Source: Myroides albus (GTDB lineage: Bacteria > Bacteroidota > Bacteroidia > Flavobacteriales > Flavobacteriaceae). From it: DNA of 64,000 nt. The DNA lies in NCBI RefSeq assembly GCF_009711045.1, contig NZ_WMJX01000015.1:1-64000 (forward strand), read 5' to 3'. The notes under the pieces are model-generated. The model was given only the letters and a program-made list of their open reading frames with translations, was not told the origin of the DNA and ran no database searches. A program made the position numbers and the translations under genes. How positions within the stretch are numbered: position 1 is the stretch's first letter; every line of letters starts with the position of its first letter. This document shows positions 53,042 to 62,675 of the stretch, one piece after another.

Positions 53042-53073
53042 TTACGTTTCAGTCGTTAATTTTTACGTTTCAA
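53042..53073 (+). promoter_or_regulatory. Candidate LytTR binding site upstream of the RND operon
   Basis: TTACGTTTCAG and TTACGTTTCAA are exact over ten bases and start exactly 21 bases apart. The pair ends about 34 bases before a -7-like sequence (GACTTTTG, 53107-53114), the same distance as the related repeat in front of the LytS/LytTR genes. The layout fits an activator site just upstream of the -33 region. Confidence 0.55.
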
Positions 53074-53135
53074 ATTAATATCTCAAAAAACTGCATAGTT
53101 ATTGTAGACTTTTGTACTTGTAAAAAAGATAAATA

Positions 53136-54281
53136 ATGAGAAAAATTTATAGAACCGTAAAGTTTTTGATTATTGGAGGATTGTTACTTGGGACAACATT
53201 ATTAACTGTAAGTTGTAATAAACAAGCTGATGCAGGTGGATTTGATATGACACCTGAGGTTAAGACGACATTGATTAAAAAACAGGATGCTACTGTTGTT
53301 CAAAAGTACACAGCAGCATTGGAAGGTAAAGTTAATGTTGAGGTTAGAGCTCAAGCAGCTGGATATATAGAGAAAATATTAGTTGAAGAAGGATCATTTG
53401 TCAAAAAAGGACAAGCTTTAATCTTGATTGATTCAGAGCCATATCGCATTCAACTACAAAATACAGAAGCTACATTGAAAGCGGCAAAAGCAGCTTTAGT
53501 TACGGCGGAGTTAGAGCGCAATAAAGTAGCTTCATTACTTGAGAATTCATTTGTATCACCTATACAACTTCAATCGGCTGATGCAGCTTTAGATAATGCA
53601 AAAGCAGTTGTAAGTCAGGCGCAAGCAGCTGTTAACGAGGCAAGATTAAATTTAAGTTATACGACAGTAAAGGCTCCTGTAGATGGTTTTCTTGGAAGAA
53701 TCAATAAGCGTGTAGGGAACCTTGTAGCAGCAGGAGAGCCATTGCCGCTAACTACACTTTCAGATATCTCTCAAATGTATGCTTACTTTTCAATTGGTGA
53801 GGCTGATTACTATGATCTGATTAAAGAGAATGGAAGTGCGGAGAATGTATTGAAGATTCCTGTTGAATTAGAATTATCCAATGGAGATAAATATGGTCAA
53901 AATGGTAAAGTAGATGTAATCAATGGGGAGTTTGACAAAGTAACAAATGCTTTGACTGTTCGCGCTACGTTTCCAAATCCTGACCGTGTACTACGCAATG
54001 GGGCAACGGGAATTGTTTACTTGAATGTAGTTCATAAGGATGCAATTCAAGTACCTATTTCAGCGACTATTGATTTGCAAGAAAAAGTGTTTGTGTTTGT
54101 ACTGACAAAAGAGAATACAGTAGAGCAACGACAATTAAAAATTCTAGGTAGAGATTTACATACGTACTTTGTTGAGAGTGGTGTAGAAGCAGGAGAAGTA
54201 ATTGCTGCAACGGCAGTAGATAAATTACAAGATGGTGCGGCAGTAAAAGTATTAGAGCAACAACAAACTGCGTCTAATTAA
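53136..54281 (+). CDS. RND efflux periplasmic adaptor subunit
   Basis: A 381-residue lipoprotein (signal with lipobox LLTVSC, Cys27). The adaptor has the usual nested order: beta-barrel strand, lipoyl half (VEVRAQAAGYIEKILVEEGS), a helical hairpin (about 95-170, with KAAKAALVTAELERNKVASL), the second lipoyl half (LSYTTVKAPVDGFLGRINKR), and the barrel and membrane-proximal domains. It links the inner-membrane pump to the outer-membrane channel. It is the first gene of a three-gene efflux operon (38- and 33-base gaps), preceded by a predicted LytTR site. Confidence 0.94.
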   Translation: MRKIYRTVKFLIIGGLLLGTTLLTVSCNKQADAGGFDMTPEVKTTLIKKQDATVVQKYTAALEGKVNVEVRAQAAGYIEKILVEEGSFVKKGQALILIDSEPYRIQLQNTEATLKAAKAALVTAELERNKVASLLENSFVSPIQLQSADAALDNAKAVVSQAQAAVNEARLNLSYTTVKAPVDGFLGRINKRVGNLVAAGEPLPLTTLSDISQMYAYFSIGEADYYDLIKENGSAENVLKIPVELELSNGDKYGQNGKVDVINGEFDKVTNALTVRATFPNPDRVLRNGATGIVYLNVVHKDAIQVPISATIDLQEKVFVFVLTKENTVEQRQLKILGRDLHTYFVESGVEAGEVIAATAVDKLQDGAAVKVLEQQQTASN

Positions 54282-54319
54282 TACTGTCAATAGAATTATA
54301 AATTAGAATTAAGAAGATT

Positions 54320-57300
54320 ATGCTTAAAAAGATAATACATAGACCTGTTTTAGCAACTGTAATCTCTGTTATCCTGGTAATTCTTGGAGGGGTTGGATTG
54401 ATGCAGTTACCTATTGCACAGTTCCCGGATATTGCACCACCAAGTGTAACGGTAATGGCAAATTACCCAGGAGGTAACTCTGAAACAGTTTTAAAATCGG
54501 TAATTACTCCATTAGAGGAGGTAATTAACGGGGTAGAGAATATGACTCATATCGAGTCGACAGCCAGTAACGATGGTACTGCAGCGATTAATGTTTACTT
54601 TACTTTAGAAACAGACCCTGACCAGGCAGCAGTAAACGTGCAAAACCGCGTTGCTCAAGTAATGGGTATTTTACCGGAGGAAGTTGTAAAAGCTGGGGTA
54701 ATTACTCAAAAGGAACAAAGAGGAATGATCATGGTTGTGGATCTTATTAGTGAAGATGCAGAACTATATGATGAAACCTTCGTGCAGAACTATGCACGTA
54801 TTAACCTTGTACGTGCTTTAAAGCGTATTAAAGGGGTTGGTAACGTTCAGACTTTTGGGGAAAAAGAATATGCTATGCGCGTATGGCTTGATCCACATAA
54901 AATGGCTAATAGAGGTTTGACACCTGATAATGTAGCAGCTGCTATTGCAAGTCAAAGTAAGGAGGTTGCCGCTGGTAACCTTGGACAAAATGCAGGAGGC
55001 TCTGTTCAATATACGTTAACCTATCCAGGGAAATACAATACACCAGAGCAATTTGAAAAGATTGTTATTCAAGCAGATGAAAGTGGAAATGTACTTTATC
55101 TAAAAGATATTGCACGTATTGAGTTTGGTTCTATTTCATACGATGAGGAAACGGCAATTAATGGATTACCTGCAACTACTTTAGCGGTATTTCAAACTAA
55201 AGGATCAAACGCGAACCAAATTCAAGAGGAAGTATATAAAGTGTTAGATGAGTTAACACCACAATTGCCAAAAGGATTGCGATATAATGTAACTTTTGCC
55301 AATAAAACACAATTAGATGAATCTATTAATCAAGTTAAGACTACTTTAATTGAGGCTTTTATCTTGGTGTTTATTATCGTATATATTTTCTTACAAGATT
55401 TTCGTTCTACACTTATTCCGGCAATTGCGGTACCAGTATCCCTGATAGGAACATTCTTTTTCTTAAACCTTCTTGGTTTCTCGATTAATATGTTGACACT
55501 GTTTGCTCTGGTACTGGCCATAGGTATTGTTGTGGATGATGCCATTGTAGTGGTGGAAGCCGTCCACAGTACAATGGAGCACGAAGGGCTTGATGCCAAA
55601 GCGGCTACGACAAAGGCAATGAGTGAAATTACAGGAGCTATTATTTCAATTACGCTTGTAATGTCTGCGGTATTCTTCCCTGTAGGTTTCATGGAAGGTG
55701 CAGTGGGGTTATTCTACCAGCAGTTTGCATTCACCTTGGCGATAGCTATTTTGATCTCTGCTGTTAATGCCTTGACTTTGAGTCCAGCCTTGTGTGCGTT
55801 ATTGTTAAAGAATCACCACCACAATTTGGAACATGCTCCAGAGCAAAAGAAACAAGGATTCAAGACGCGTTTCTTCCGTTCTTTTAATGCTGGGTTTACA
55901 GCGATGACTAATAAGTATATCAATGGAGTGTCGTTCTTTATCAGAAATAAGGTTGTTAGTATAGGTATTCTAATGGGTTCAATCGTACTGACTGTATTTT
56001 TAATGAATACTACACCAAAGGGATTTATTCCGAATGAGGACCAAGGTTTTGCCATGTTTGCATTATCTCTTCCTCCAGGTTCAAGTATTGATAGAACGAA
56101 GAAGACCTTAGAAGAAGGAGTAGAAGTTATACGTCAGAATCCTGCTATTGAAACAGTGACGAGTATTTCTGGATTTAATATTTTGGGGAATGCTGCCAGT
56201 CCAGCTTATGCAATGGGATTCATTAAGTTTAAAGAGCGTACACAGCGCGGTGAAGAACAAGATATCAATAAACTTCTTGAAATTATCAACGGTAGTTTAA
56301 CGACTATTAAGGAAGGAGATTTCTTTGTTTTTGCTATTCCGACAGTACCTGGATTTGGTGATTTTGATGGCTTAGAACTTGTAGTTCAAGATAGACGAGG
56401 AGGAAGTATTCCAGAATTTGCGGAAGTTGTGAATCAGTTTAATGCAGATTTAAGTGCAACAGAAGAGGTTGCAGCTGCCTTCACGATGTTTAAAGCAGAC
56501 TTCCCTCAGTACACTATTCAAGTTGATCCTATTAAGGCAAAGATGTATGGTGTAGAAGTAGGAGATTTACTCAATACAATACAACTATTCTATGGTAGTG
56601 CTCAAGTAAATGACTTTAACCGTTTTGGAAAACAGTTTAAGGTATTTATGCAAGGAGATGCGATGTTTAGAGCAGATGAGCAATCATTTAAAACATTGTA
56701 TTTACACGGAAAAGACGGTAAGATGATCCCGTTAAGTTCGTTTGCTAAGTTGGAAAAAACGTATGGACCACAAGCTATTAGCCGACATAATCTATTCAAT
56801 GCGATTAGTGTCAATGGTATTGTAGCTCCTGGTATTAGTACAGGACAAGCTATGGCAAAAGTAGAGCAAGTAGCGGCAGAGAAATTACCAGCAGGTTATG
56901 GTATTGAATGGAAGGGATTGAGTAAAGAAGAAAAAGAATCTGGAGGACAAATGGTATTTATATTCGCTTTGTCAATCTTATTTGTGTATTTCATTCTTGC
57001 GGCTCAGTATGAGAGTTATATTCTACCATTAGCAGTGTTGTTATCCTTGCCAGTTGGTATAATTGGAGTATTCTTAGCAATTGGCTTTGTCGGAATTTCC
57101 AATAATATTTATGTACAGGTAGGACTTATCATGTTAATCGGACTTCTGGCCAAGAACGCGATTCTAATTGTAGAATTTGCTGTACAACGTCGCGGATTAG
57201 GATATTCAATTGTTGATTCAGCTATAGAAGCAGCTCGTTTGCGTCTAAGACCAATCTTAATGACTTCATTTGCCTTTGTTGCAGGTTTAGTGCCCTTAAT

Positions 57301-57475
57301 GTTTGTTCAAGGACCATCAGCACAAGGTAACCACTCTATCAGTGTGGGGACAGCAGGAGGAATGGTTTTAGGTGTGGTATTGGGTATTTTTATTATTCCA
57401 GTATTATACGTTCTCTTCCAGTACTTACAGGAAAAGATATCAGGTCCAAGATTTGTTGAAGATCAAGAAGCATAA
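54320..57475 (+). CDS. RND multidrug efflux permease (HAE1 family)
   Basis: A 1051-residue inner-membrane transporter of AcrB length with twelve predicted helices and two large periplasmic loops. The N-terminal block FIHRPVLATVISV-like start (KKIIHRPVLATVISVILVIL), the GQNAGG porter region, and the proton-relay motif in TM4 (LAIGIVVDDAIVVVEAVHST, with the DD pair) are present, as is the TM11-like LAKNAILIVEFAVQRRGLG. Proton-driven export of hydrophobic compounds through the adaptor and TolC-like channel encoded on either side is expected. The substrate range cannot be predicted. Confidence 0.95.
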   Translation: MLKKIIHRPVLATVISVILVILGGVGLMQLPIAQFPDIAPPSVTVMANYPGGNSETVLKSVITPLEEVINGVENMTHIESTASNDGTAAINVYFTLETDPDQAAVNVQNRVAQVMGILPEEVVKAGVITQKEQRGMIMVVDLISEDAELYDETFVQNYARINLVRALKRIKGVGNVQTFGEKEYAMRVWLDPHKMANRGLTPDNVAAAIASQSKEVAAGNLGQNAGGSVQYTLTYPGKYNTPEQFEKIVIQADESGNVLYLKDIARIEFGSISYDEETAINGLPATTLAVFQTKGSNANQIQEEVYKVLDELTPQLPKGLRYNVTFANKTQLDESINQVKTTLIEAFILVFIIVYIFLQDFRSTLIPAIAVPVSLIGTFFFLNLLGFSINMLTLFALVLAIGIVVDDAIVVVEAVHSTMEHEGLDAKAATTKAMSEITGAIISITLVMSAVFFPVGFMEGAVGLFYQQFAFTLAIAILISAVNALTLSPALCALLLKNHHHNLEHAPEQKKQGFKTRFFRSFNAGFTAMTNKYINGVSFFIRNKVVSIGILMGSIVLTVFLMNTTPKGFIPNEDQGFAMFALSLPPGSSIDRTKKTLEEGVEVIRQNPAIETVTSISGFNILGNAASPAYAMGFIKFKERTQRGEEQDINKLLEIINGSLTTIKEGDFFVFAIPTVPGFGDFDGLELVVQDRRGGSIPEFAEVVNQFNADLSATEEVAAAFTMFKADFPQYTIQVDPIKAKMYGVEVGDLLNTIQLFYGSAQVNDFNRFGKQFKVFMQGDAMFRADEQSFKTLYLHGKDGKMIPLSSFAKLEKTYGPQAISRHNLFNAISVNGIVAPGISTGQAMAKVEQVAAEKLPAGYGIEWKGLSKEEKESGGQMVFIFALSILFVYFILAAQYESYILPLAVLLSLPVGIIGVFLAIGFVGISNNIYVQVGLIMLIGLLAKNAILIVEFAVQRRGLGYSIVDSAIEAARLRLRPILMTSFAFVAGLVPLMFVQGPSAQGNHSISVGTAGGMVLGVVLGIFIIPVLYVLFQYLQEKISGPRFVEDQEA

Positions 57476-57508
57476 GCCGTTATAGGCAAGTATAAAAACG
57501 ATATTCAA

Positions 57509-58906
57509 ATGAAAAAAATTGTATATATATTGATTGGTTCAAGTTTATTTACAGCATGTAAAGTAGGTAAGAACTATGAAAGACCAACAGTTGAAGTTCC
57601 AGAGCAGTTTTCAAAACAAACTGCTCAAAATACTGATACGATTGCAAATAAGTTAGCAAAAGTCTCTTGGCAGGAGTATTTTCAAAATGAAGAATTAGAC
57701 TTCTTGATTCAAACTGCTTTAGAGAGAAATGCAGATTTGCAGATTGCTATTAAGAATATTGAGCAAACAAGGTTGTTGTACACACAATCCAAGTTAGCTT
57801 TGTTACCAGAATTAACGGCTAATGTAGCAGCCAGTAGAATGGAATCTTCAAAAAATAGTCAGCTTGCAGCAAGTGGAGCTGATCGTGTAAATGATGACTT
57901 TAATGCCAGTTTGAATTTGTCATGGGAAATTGATGTTTGGGGAAAAATACGCAGAGAGAAAGAGGCGGCATTAGCTTCTTTATTGCAAACACAGGAGGTA
58001 AAGCGAGCAATCGAGAATAACTTAATATCTGAAGTCACTACAGCTTACATTAACCTTTTAATGTTAGATGAACAGCTAAAGATAGCACAACAAGGCGTTG
58101 AATTGCGAGAGAGTACTTACCTTTTGACAAAGAAAATGTTTGAAGTAGGTAATGAAACAATTCTTGCCATGCAACAAGCAGAAGCGCAATGGATTGAATC
58201 CAAGGAATTAATTCCGTCAATCGAGCAAGAAATTGCGCTACAAGAAAATGGATTGAATTTACTTTTGAATAATTATCCACAGGCGATTGCAAGAACCAAA
58301 ACTTTAAAGGATCTGAACTTTGCGACTGATCTTAACAAAGGGGTACCTGTGGATTTTTTAAGTAATCGTCCAGATATTCAAATTGCCGAATATCAACTCA
58401 AAGCGATGAATGCAAAAGTTGGAGCTGCTCAAGGTCAGATGTATCCAAGCCTTACAATTACTGCTCAAGGTGGATTAAATAGTTTTGAAGCATCGGATTG
58501 GTTCAAAACTCCTGCTTCTTTGTTTGGTATGGTAGCAGGTGGTTTAGTTCAACCGCTTTTCAATCAAAAGAAATTGAGAACTGCTTATCAAGTAGCAGTA
58601 GTGGAAAGAGAAAAGGCAGCTATTGCATTCAAAAATGCTGTAATCACAGGTTATACAGATGTGCAAAACACACTGGTTAAAATAGATAAGTTAGACAATA
58701 AAGAAGCGCTTATGAATAAGCGTGTAGAAGTATTAAACACTTCTCTAACAAATACTAAATATATGTTCGAAATTGACAAAGCTTCTTATTTAGAAGTTAT
58801 TAATGCTCAATCCTTAGCATTACAAGCTAACTTAAATTACGCTGAATTAAAGCGTAACTATTTAGTTTCTTTGGTAGAATTATACCGTGCGATGGGAGGT
58901 CATTAA
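57509..58906 (+). CDS. TolC/OprM-family outer-membrane efflux lipoprotein
   Basis: A 465-residue lipoprotein (lipobox LFTAC, Cys17). It has the duplicated outer-membrane efflux domain: an N-terminal segment starting VGKNYERPTVEVPEQF, helical parts such as RNADLQIAIKNIEQTRLLYT and NADLQIAIKNI, and NLSWEIDVWGKIRREKEAAL with PSLTITAQGGLNSFEASDWF in the second half. It forms the trimeric exit duct of the pump encoded just upstream and ends the operon at a terminator. Confidence 0.94.
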   Translation: MKKIVYILIGSSLFTACKVGKNYERPTVEVPEQFSKQTAQNTDTIANKLAKVSWQEYFQNEELDFLIQTALERNADLQIAIKNIEQTRLLYTQSKLALLPELTANVAASRMESSKNSQLAASGADRVNDDFNASLNLSWEIDVWGKIRREKEAALASLLQTQEVKRAIENNLISEVTTAYINLLMLDEQLKIAQQGVELRESTYLLTKKMFEVGNETILAMQQAEAQWIESKELIPSIEQEIALQENGLNLLLNNYPQAIARTKTLKDLNFATDLNKGVPVDFLSNRPDIQIAEYQLKAMNAKVGAAQGQMYPSLTITAQGGLNSFEASDWFKTPASLFGMVAGGLVQPLFNQKKLRTAYQVAVVEREKAAIAFKNAVITGYTDVQNTLVKIDKLDNKEALMNKRVEVLNTSLTNTKYMFEIDKASYLEVINAQSLALQANLNYAELKRNYLVSLVELYRAMGGH

Positions 58907-58941
58907 TAAGTTATTTTTGGATTTTTTTGATTGGGGAAAAG

Positions 58942-58965
58942 ACCAGGGGAGACCCTGGTTTTTTT
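58942..58965 (+). terminator. Terminator of the RND operon
   Basis: ACCAGGG and CCCTGGT form a 7-bp stem with a GAGA tetraloop, followed by seven T. It starts 36 bases after the last stop codon. Confidence 0.88.
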
Positions 58966-59018
58966 ATGGACAAATGCCTGAGCCAAATTGTTTTTATTAA
59001 AAATAAAAAACACTTCAT

Positions 59019-59026
59019 TATATTTG
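59019..59026 (+). promoter_or_regulatory. Promoter of the orphan adaptor gene
   Basis: TATATTTG fits the TAnnTTTG -7 element, 37 bases before the ATG at 59064. It lies after the terminator, so this gene is transcribed separately from the RND operon. Confidence 0.5.
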
Positions 59027-59063
59027 TACTCTTTTTGATAAAGATTTGATTTATTAGATAAAC

Positions 59064-60116
59064 ATGAAGAAACAGCAATACATAATGACAATAATTACTG
59101 TCATTTTTCTTATAGGAGTTGGTATTTATGGTCATAAAACCAAGCATGTTGGCGAGACAGACACAACTGCTATTGCTGAAGAAACGGCTGTTTTACATAC
59201 AGCGGATAAGACCTTTTCAAATTCTTTTGAAGCGGATATTACTGTAGGGGCTAAAACAACTATACAATCTAAGTTTAGAGGGTCTATAATTAAAGTACTT
59301 GTCAAGAATAAACAGTTTGTAAAGAAAGGGCAATTGCTATTTGAGATTGAAAGAGAATCCTCTACAAGTCGATTGGAGAAAGCTACAAGTCGAATAGACG
59401 AGTTAGAAGATGAACTCAAACTTATTAATGAAAGAGTTGAGAAAGGTGACTTTGTCGATGATGCACAGCGAGTTAATTTTAATTCCAGAAAAGATATTTT
59501 AACTCAGGCTATCACACTTGCCAAACAAGCATTGGATTCTGTCGAGTTACAAAATGAGGCATTACTTGAGAATGTCTATGCTCCTTATGATGGAATAGTT
59601 GATATGATATCTGTAGCTTTAGGAGGAGAGGTGGCTAAGGGGCATATCTTGACCTATATTTTGCCGTATACACTTACGGCTAAGCTCAACGGTGATGATA
59701 TGCAGAGCTTTAAGCCTACCAAAGCAAGTTATATTAGCAAGCAATTATCGATTAAGTATGATGGATCAACTTATCAGGTAAAAGACGCTGATTTATTAAG
59801 TAAGATAGAAGTTATGGAAAGTGAAGATACAGAAAGCATTTCTATACCTATTTTTACCTCGTTAGAAGGCTTGTACCTTAAGCAAGAAAAAGTTGAAGGG
59901 ATTATTACCCTTGTGTACAAAGAGGTCGTTGAGGTTCCTATACAAGCTATTGTTGAGCAAGATAACCAAAACTACGTTTGGGTAAAAGGTAAACAAGGCG
60001 ATTATGAAAAATTAAAAGTGAGTGTGATTAGAAAGGTGAATGAAAACTATCTCGTTCACGGTAAATTAGATGATAAAACAATTTTACTCACTCCTGCTGT
60101 TCTGGATAAGAAGTAA
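59064..60116 (+). CDS. HlyD-like membrane fusion protein (orphan)
   Basis: A 350-residue protein with an N-terminal membrane anchor (about 7-23, IMTIITVIFLIGVGIYG). Two lipoyl halves are split by a helical hairpin: SKFRGSIIKVLVKNKQFVKK then LEKATSRIDELEDELKLINE and ALLENVYAPYDGIVDMISVA. A barrel domain and a membrane-proximal part (VVEVPIQAIVEQDNQNYVWV) follow. It has adaptor architecture but no transporter gene of its own; the closest is the RND operon upstream, from which it is separated by a terminator. It may assist another transporter or a surface structure. Confidence 0.82.
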   Translation: MKKQQYIMTIITVIFLIGVGIYGHKTKHVGETDTTAIAEETAVLHTADKTFSNSFEADITVGAKTTIQSKFRGSIIKVLVKNKQFVKKGQLLFEIERESSTSRLEKATSRIDELEDELKLINERVEKGDFVDDAQRVNFNSRKDILTQAITLAKQALDSVELQNEALLENVYAPYDGIVDMISVALGGEVAKGHILTYILPYTLTAKLNGDDMQSFKPTKASYISKQLSIKYDGSTYQVKDADLLSKIEVMESEDTESISIPIFTSLEGLYLKQEKVEGIITLVYKEVVEVPIQAIVEQDNQNYVWVKGKQGDYEKLKVSVIRKVNENYLVHGKLDDKTILLTPAVLDKK

Positions 60117-60136
60117 GATTAAGATATATTAGTTCG

Positions 60137-60168
60137 AAAAGTAAGGTAGTATGGCCTTACTTTTTTTT
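60137..60168 (+). terminator. Terminator after the orphan adaptor gene
   Basis: AAGTAAGG and CCTTACTT form an 8-bp stem with an 8-nt loop and a tail of T, 21 bases after the stop codon. Confidence 0.85.
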
Positions 60169-60253
60169 ATACAATATTGTGACTTGTTTGATTAAATAGG
60201 CCTTATATTAGCTGTATCTATAGGCTTATAGCCGGTAAAAATATTTAACAGCT

Positions 60254-61288
60254 ATGTACAGTTTTAAAAATGATTATGCGGAGGGATGTCATCCAAAGAT
60301 TCTCGAGCGATTGGTACAAACTAATTTAACGCAGGAACATGGGTATGGAGAGGATAGTTTCACACTTCAAGCAAAGAAGTTATTAAGAGAACAAACGAAT
60401 TTACCACAAGCAGAGATATACTTTCTCTCGGGAGGTACACAGACTAATTTACTTGTTATCTCGAGTATTTTGCTGAATCATCAAGCAGTGATTAGCGCAC
60501 AAACAGGACATATTTATGCAAACGAAACAGGTGCCATTGAAGCAACGGGACACAAAGTTATCCCTGTTCAAACAACTACAGGTAAACTGACTGCCGCTGC
60601 TATAGAGCAGACTATAAAGCAGTTTTCACTTAGACCCCATGTGGTTGAGCCCAAAGTAGTTTACATATCAAATTCGACTGAGACAGGTTCTATTTATACC
60701 AAATCTGAACTCGAAGAGCTATCTGTGTGTTGTCGTGATCATGGTATGTATTTGTTCATGGATGGTGCGCGTTTAGGACATGCTTTAACAGCAGAGAATA
60801 ACGATTTAACTTTGGCAGATGTGGCAAGCTTGGTTGATGTGTTTTATATTGGAGCTACTAAAAATGGAGCACTCTTAGGAGAGGCAGTCGTTTTTAGCAA
60901 TGCTACTCTGGCTGAATATTTCGATTACAACTTAAAACAAAAAGGAGCGCTATTAGCCAAAGGTAGGTTAATTGGAATACAGTTTATGGAACTGTTTACA
61001 GATTCGCTATACTTTACACTCGCAGCCCATGCTAACTCGATGGCATACCGCTTAAAAGAGGCCATTGGCAACAAAGGATATTCTTTCGCAGGTGATTCGA
61101 CAACGAATCAGCTTTTTCCAATTCTTCCCCTAAAGTTAATCAGTGTCTTACAACGCGATTTTGACTTTTACATTTGGCAAGAAGTTGATGAGGAATTAGC
61201 AGTTGTTCGATTGATTACTTCTTGGGCTACAACACAAGAAGCTGTAAACCAATTTGTTGCAGTATTGAATGCTTTTGATAGTATATAA
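60254..61288 (+). CDS. Threonine aldolase-family PLP enzyme
   Basis: A 344-residue enzyme of normal length. It starts FKNDYAEGCHPKILERL and continues with the PLP-binding pattern of the beta-eliminating lyase fold: FLSGGTQTNLL at 57-67 near the phosphate, LFMDGARLGHAL with Asp170 near the pyridine nitrogen, and the Schiff-base Lys203 in YIGATKNGALLGEAVVF. Low-specificity L-threonine aldolases split L-threonine or L-allo-threonine into glycine and acetaldehyde, in the cytoplasm. It is transcribed alone. Confidence 0.92.
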   Translation: MYSFKNDYAEGCHPKILERLVQTNLTQEHGYGEDSFTLQAKKLLREQTNLPQAEIYFLSGGTQTNLLVISSILLNHQAVISAQTGHIYANETGAIEATGHKVIPVQTTTGKLTAAAIEQTIKQFSLRPHVVEPKVVYISNSTETGSIYTKSELEELSVCCRDHGMYLFMDGARLGHALTAENNDLTLADVASLVDVFYIGATKNGALLGEAVVFSNATLAEYFDYNLKQKGALLAKGRLIGIQFMELFTDSLYFTLAAHANSMAYRLKEAIGNKGYSFAGDSTTNQLFPILPLKLISVLQRDFDFYIWQEVDEELAVVRLITSWATTQEAVNQFVAVLNAFDSI

Positions 61289-61400
61289 CTTAATTGTTTG
61301 TTAAAAAAGTAGTGGTTTGTGATTTGATTTATACTAAAGTGTATGCCAAATAGTTATAAGATGTAAGTATTCACCTAACTATTTTTAATAAACACGGACT

Positions 61401-61586
61401 ATGATTAGATTATTTCATATTGTGATGATTTATTTATCTACACAATTAGGTCAGTATATACTGACTGATTCCACTAAAGAGTTCAGTAATTTAAGTACTA
61501 ATTATCATTCATTAGACGCACTAATTGAAGTTGATATAGATGCCATGATGGAAACTATGGTATATAAATTGGCAGAGGTTAATTAA
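61401..61586 (+). CDS. Possible small protein
   Basis: A 61-residue frame (MIRLFHIVMIYLSTQLGQYI...) ending 30 bases before the DUF6624 gene. The N-terminal 20 residues are hydrophobic, and the rest is acidic. No family, promoter or clear coding bias is seen, so it may be spurious. Confidence 0.3.
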   Translation: MIRLFHIVMIYLSTQLGQYILTDSTKEFSNLSTNYHSLDALIEVDIDAMMETMVYKLAEVN

Positions 61587-61616
61587 GTAGAACCTTATAA
61601 TTGTAAAATTCTCCTT

Positions 61617-62594
61617 ATGTTATTAAATACAAAAAAACGACTTACAGCTTTGTGTTTTTTCTCTATGATGAGCTTGTGCGCTCAAGAGTCTATTATGACT
61701 GTAAAGGCTAAAGCGGGTGACTTATTCAATCAAGAGAGATATCAAGAAGCTTTACCTTTATTTCAAGACTTGTTGGTGCGTACAAAGTCAAAAGATTACA
61801 ATTTTGAGATCGCACGGGTCTATGCTAAGTTAGGTGATAAAGAAAAAGCGATGCTTTACCTCAATGCCTATACAAGTGCTAAGGCAGTAGATGCAAAGCT
61901 TATAGAGTTTATTGAATTTATTCCAGATTTCGAAAGTTTGCATCAACTTGACGAGTGGAAATTATTTGTCCAAAATTTAAAAGAACAAGATATCAAAAAA
62001 AACAGTCCTTACGCGAGTATAATTAGTCAATTGGAAACAATCTTTGACCGCGATCAATCTATTCGTAAGCAATATAATCAAACCCAAAGTATTCACGGTA
62101 ATTACAGCAATGAGCTCAAAGCCGTAAGTGATGAAATAAAAAAGATTGATCAAGCAAATTTACAAGAAGTGGAGGCTATTTTGGTAAAGCACGGATGGCT
62201 TGGTGCAGATCAGATCGGATATAAAGCGAATAAAACACTTTTTCTTGTGATTCAACACGCCGATTTAACTGTACAACAAAAGTATCAAACAATGATTGCT
62301 GACGCTTTAAAAAAGGGTAAGGTAGATGCCAAAGATTATGCGACAATGGCTGATAGAATAGCTATGTATGAAGGTAGAAAACAAATCTATGGAACGCAAG
62401 TTGTCAGTATAGAAAAGGGAGAAATCTTATTGTGGCCTATAGAGGATATTGGTAAAATTAATGAATTGAGAAAGCAAATGGGTATTACACAGACCATAGA
62501 GGAATATATGTCTACCATGCTTGGTCAGGAGTGGAATATTGATACTTATAAAAAACAACTACCACAAATTCTAAAACATTTGAATATTAAATAA
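61617..62594 (+). CDS. Secreted TPR protein with DUF6624 domain
   Basis: A 325-residue exported protein. The signal peptide ends near MMSLCAQ. One or two TPR units follow (AGDLFNQERYQEALPLFQDL, YNFEIARVYAKLGDKEKAML). The C-terminal DUF6624 domain (about 140-290) has the conserved blocks LETIFDRDQSIRKQY, LVKHGWLGADQIGYKANKTL, FLVIQHADLTVQQKYQTMIA and YEGRKQIYGTQV. The role of the domain is not known. It ends at a shared terminator with the convergent hydrolase gene. Confidence 0.85.
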   Translation: MLLNTKKRLTALCFFSMMSLCAQESIMTVKAKAGDLFNQERYQEALPLFQDLLVRTKSKDYNFEIARVYAKLGDKEKAMLYLNAYTSAKAVDAKLIEFIEFIPDFESLHQLDEWKLFVQNLKEQDIKKNSPYASIISQLETIFDRDQSIRKQYNQTQSIHGNYSNELKAVSDEIKKIDQANLQEVEAILVKHGWLGADQIGYKANKTLFLVIQHADLTVQQKYQTMIADALKKGKVDAKDYATMADRIAMYEGRKQIYGTQVVSIEKGEILLWPIEDIGKINELRKQMGITQTIEEYMSTMLGQEWNIDTYKKQLPQILKHLNIK

Positions 62595-62621
62595 GTAGCT
62601 AAAGCAAGCACAAAATATATA

Positions 62622-62667
62622 AATCCCCTTTTGCAATATGTATACTACATACTGTAAAAGGGGATTT
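62622..62667. terminator. Bidirectional terminator
   Basis: AATCCCCTTTTGCA and TGTAAAAGGGGATT form a stem of 14 bp with one G-T pair and a long loop with its own short internal helix (ATGTA/TACAT). It lies between convergent genes. Confidence 0.75.
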
Positions 62668-62675
62668 TGAATGAA

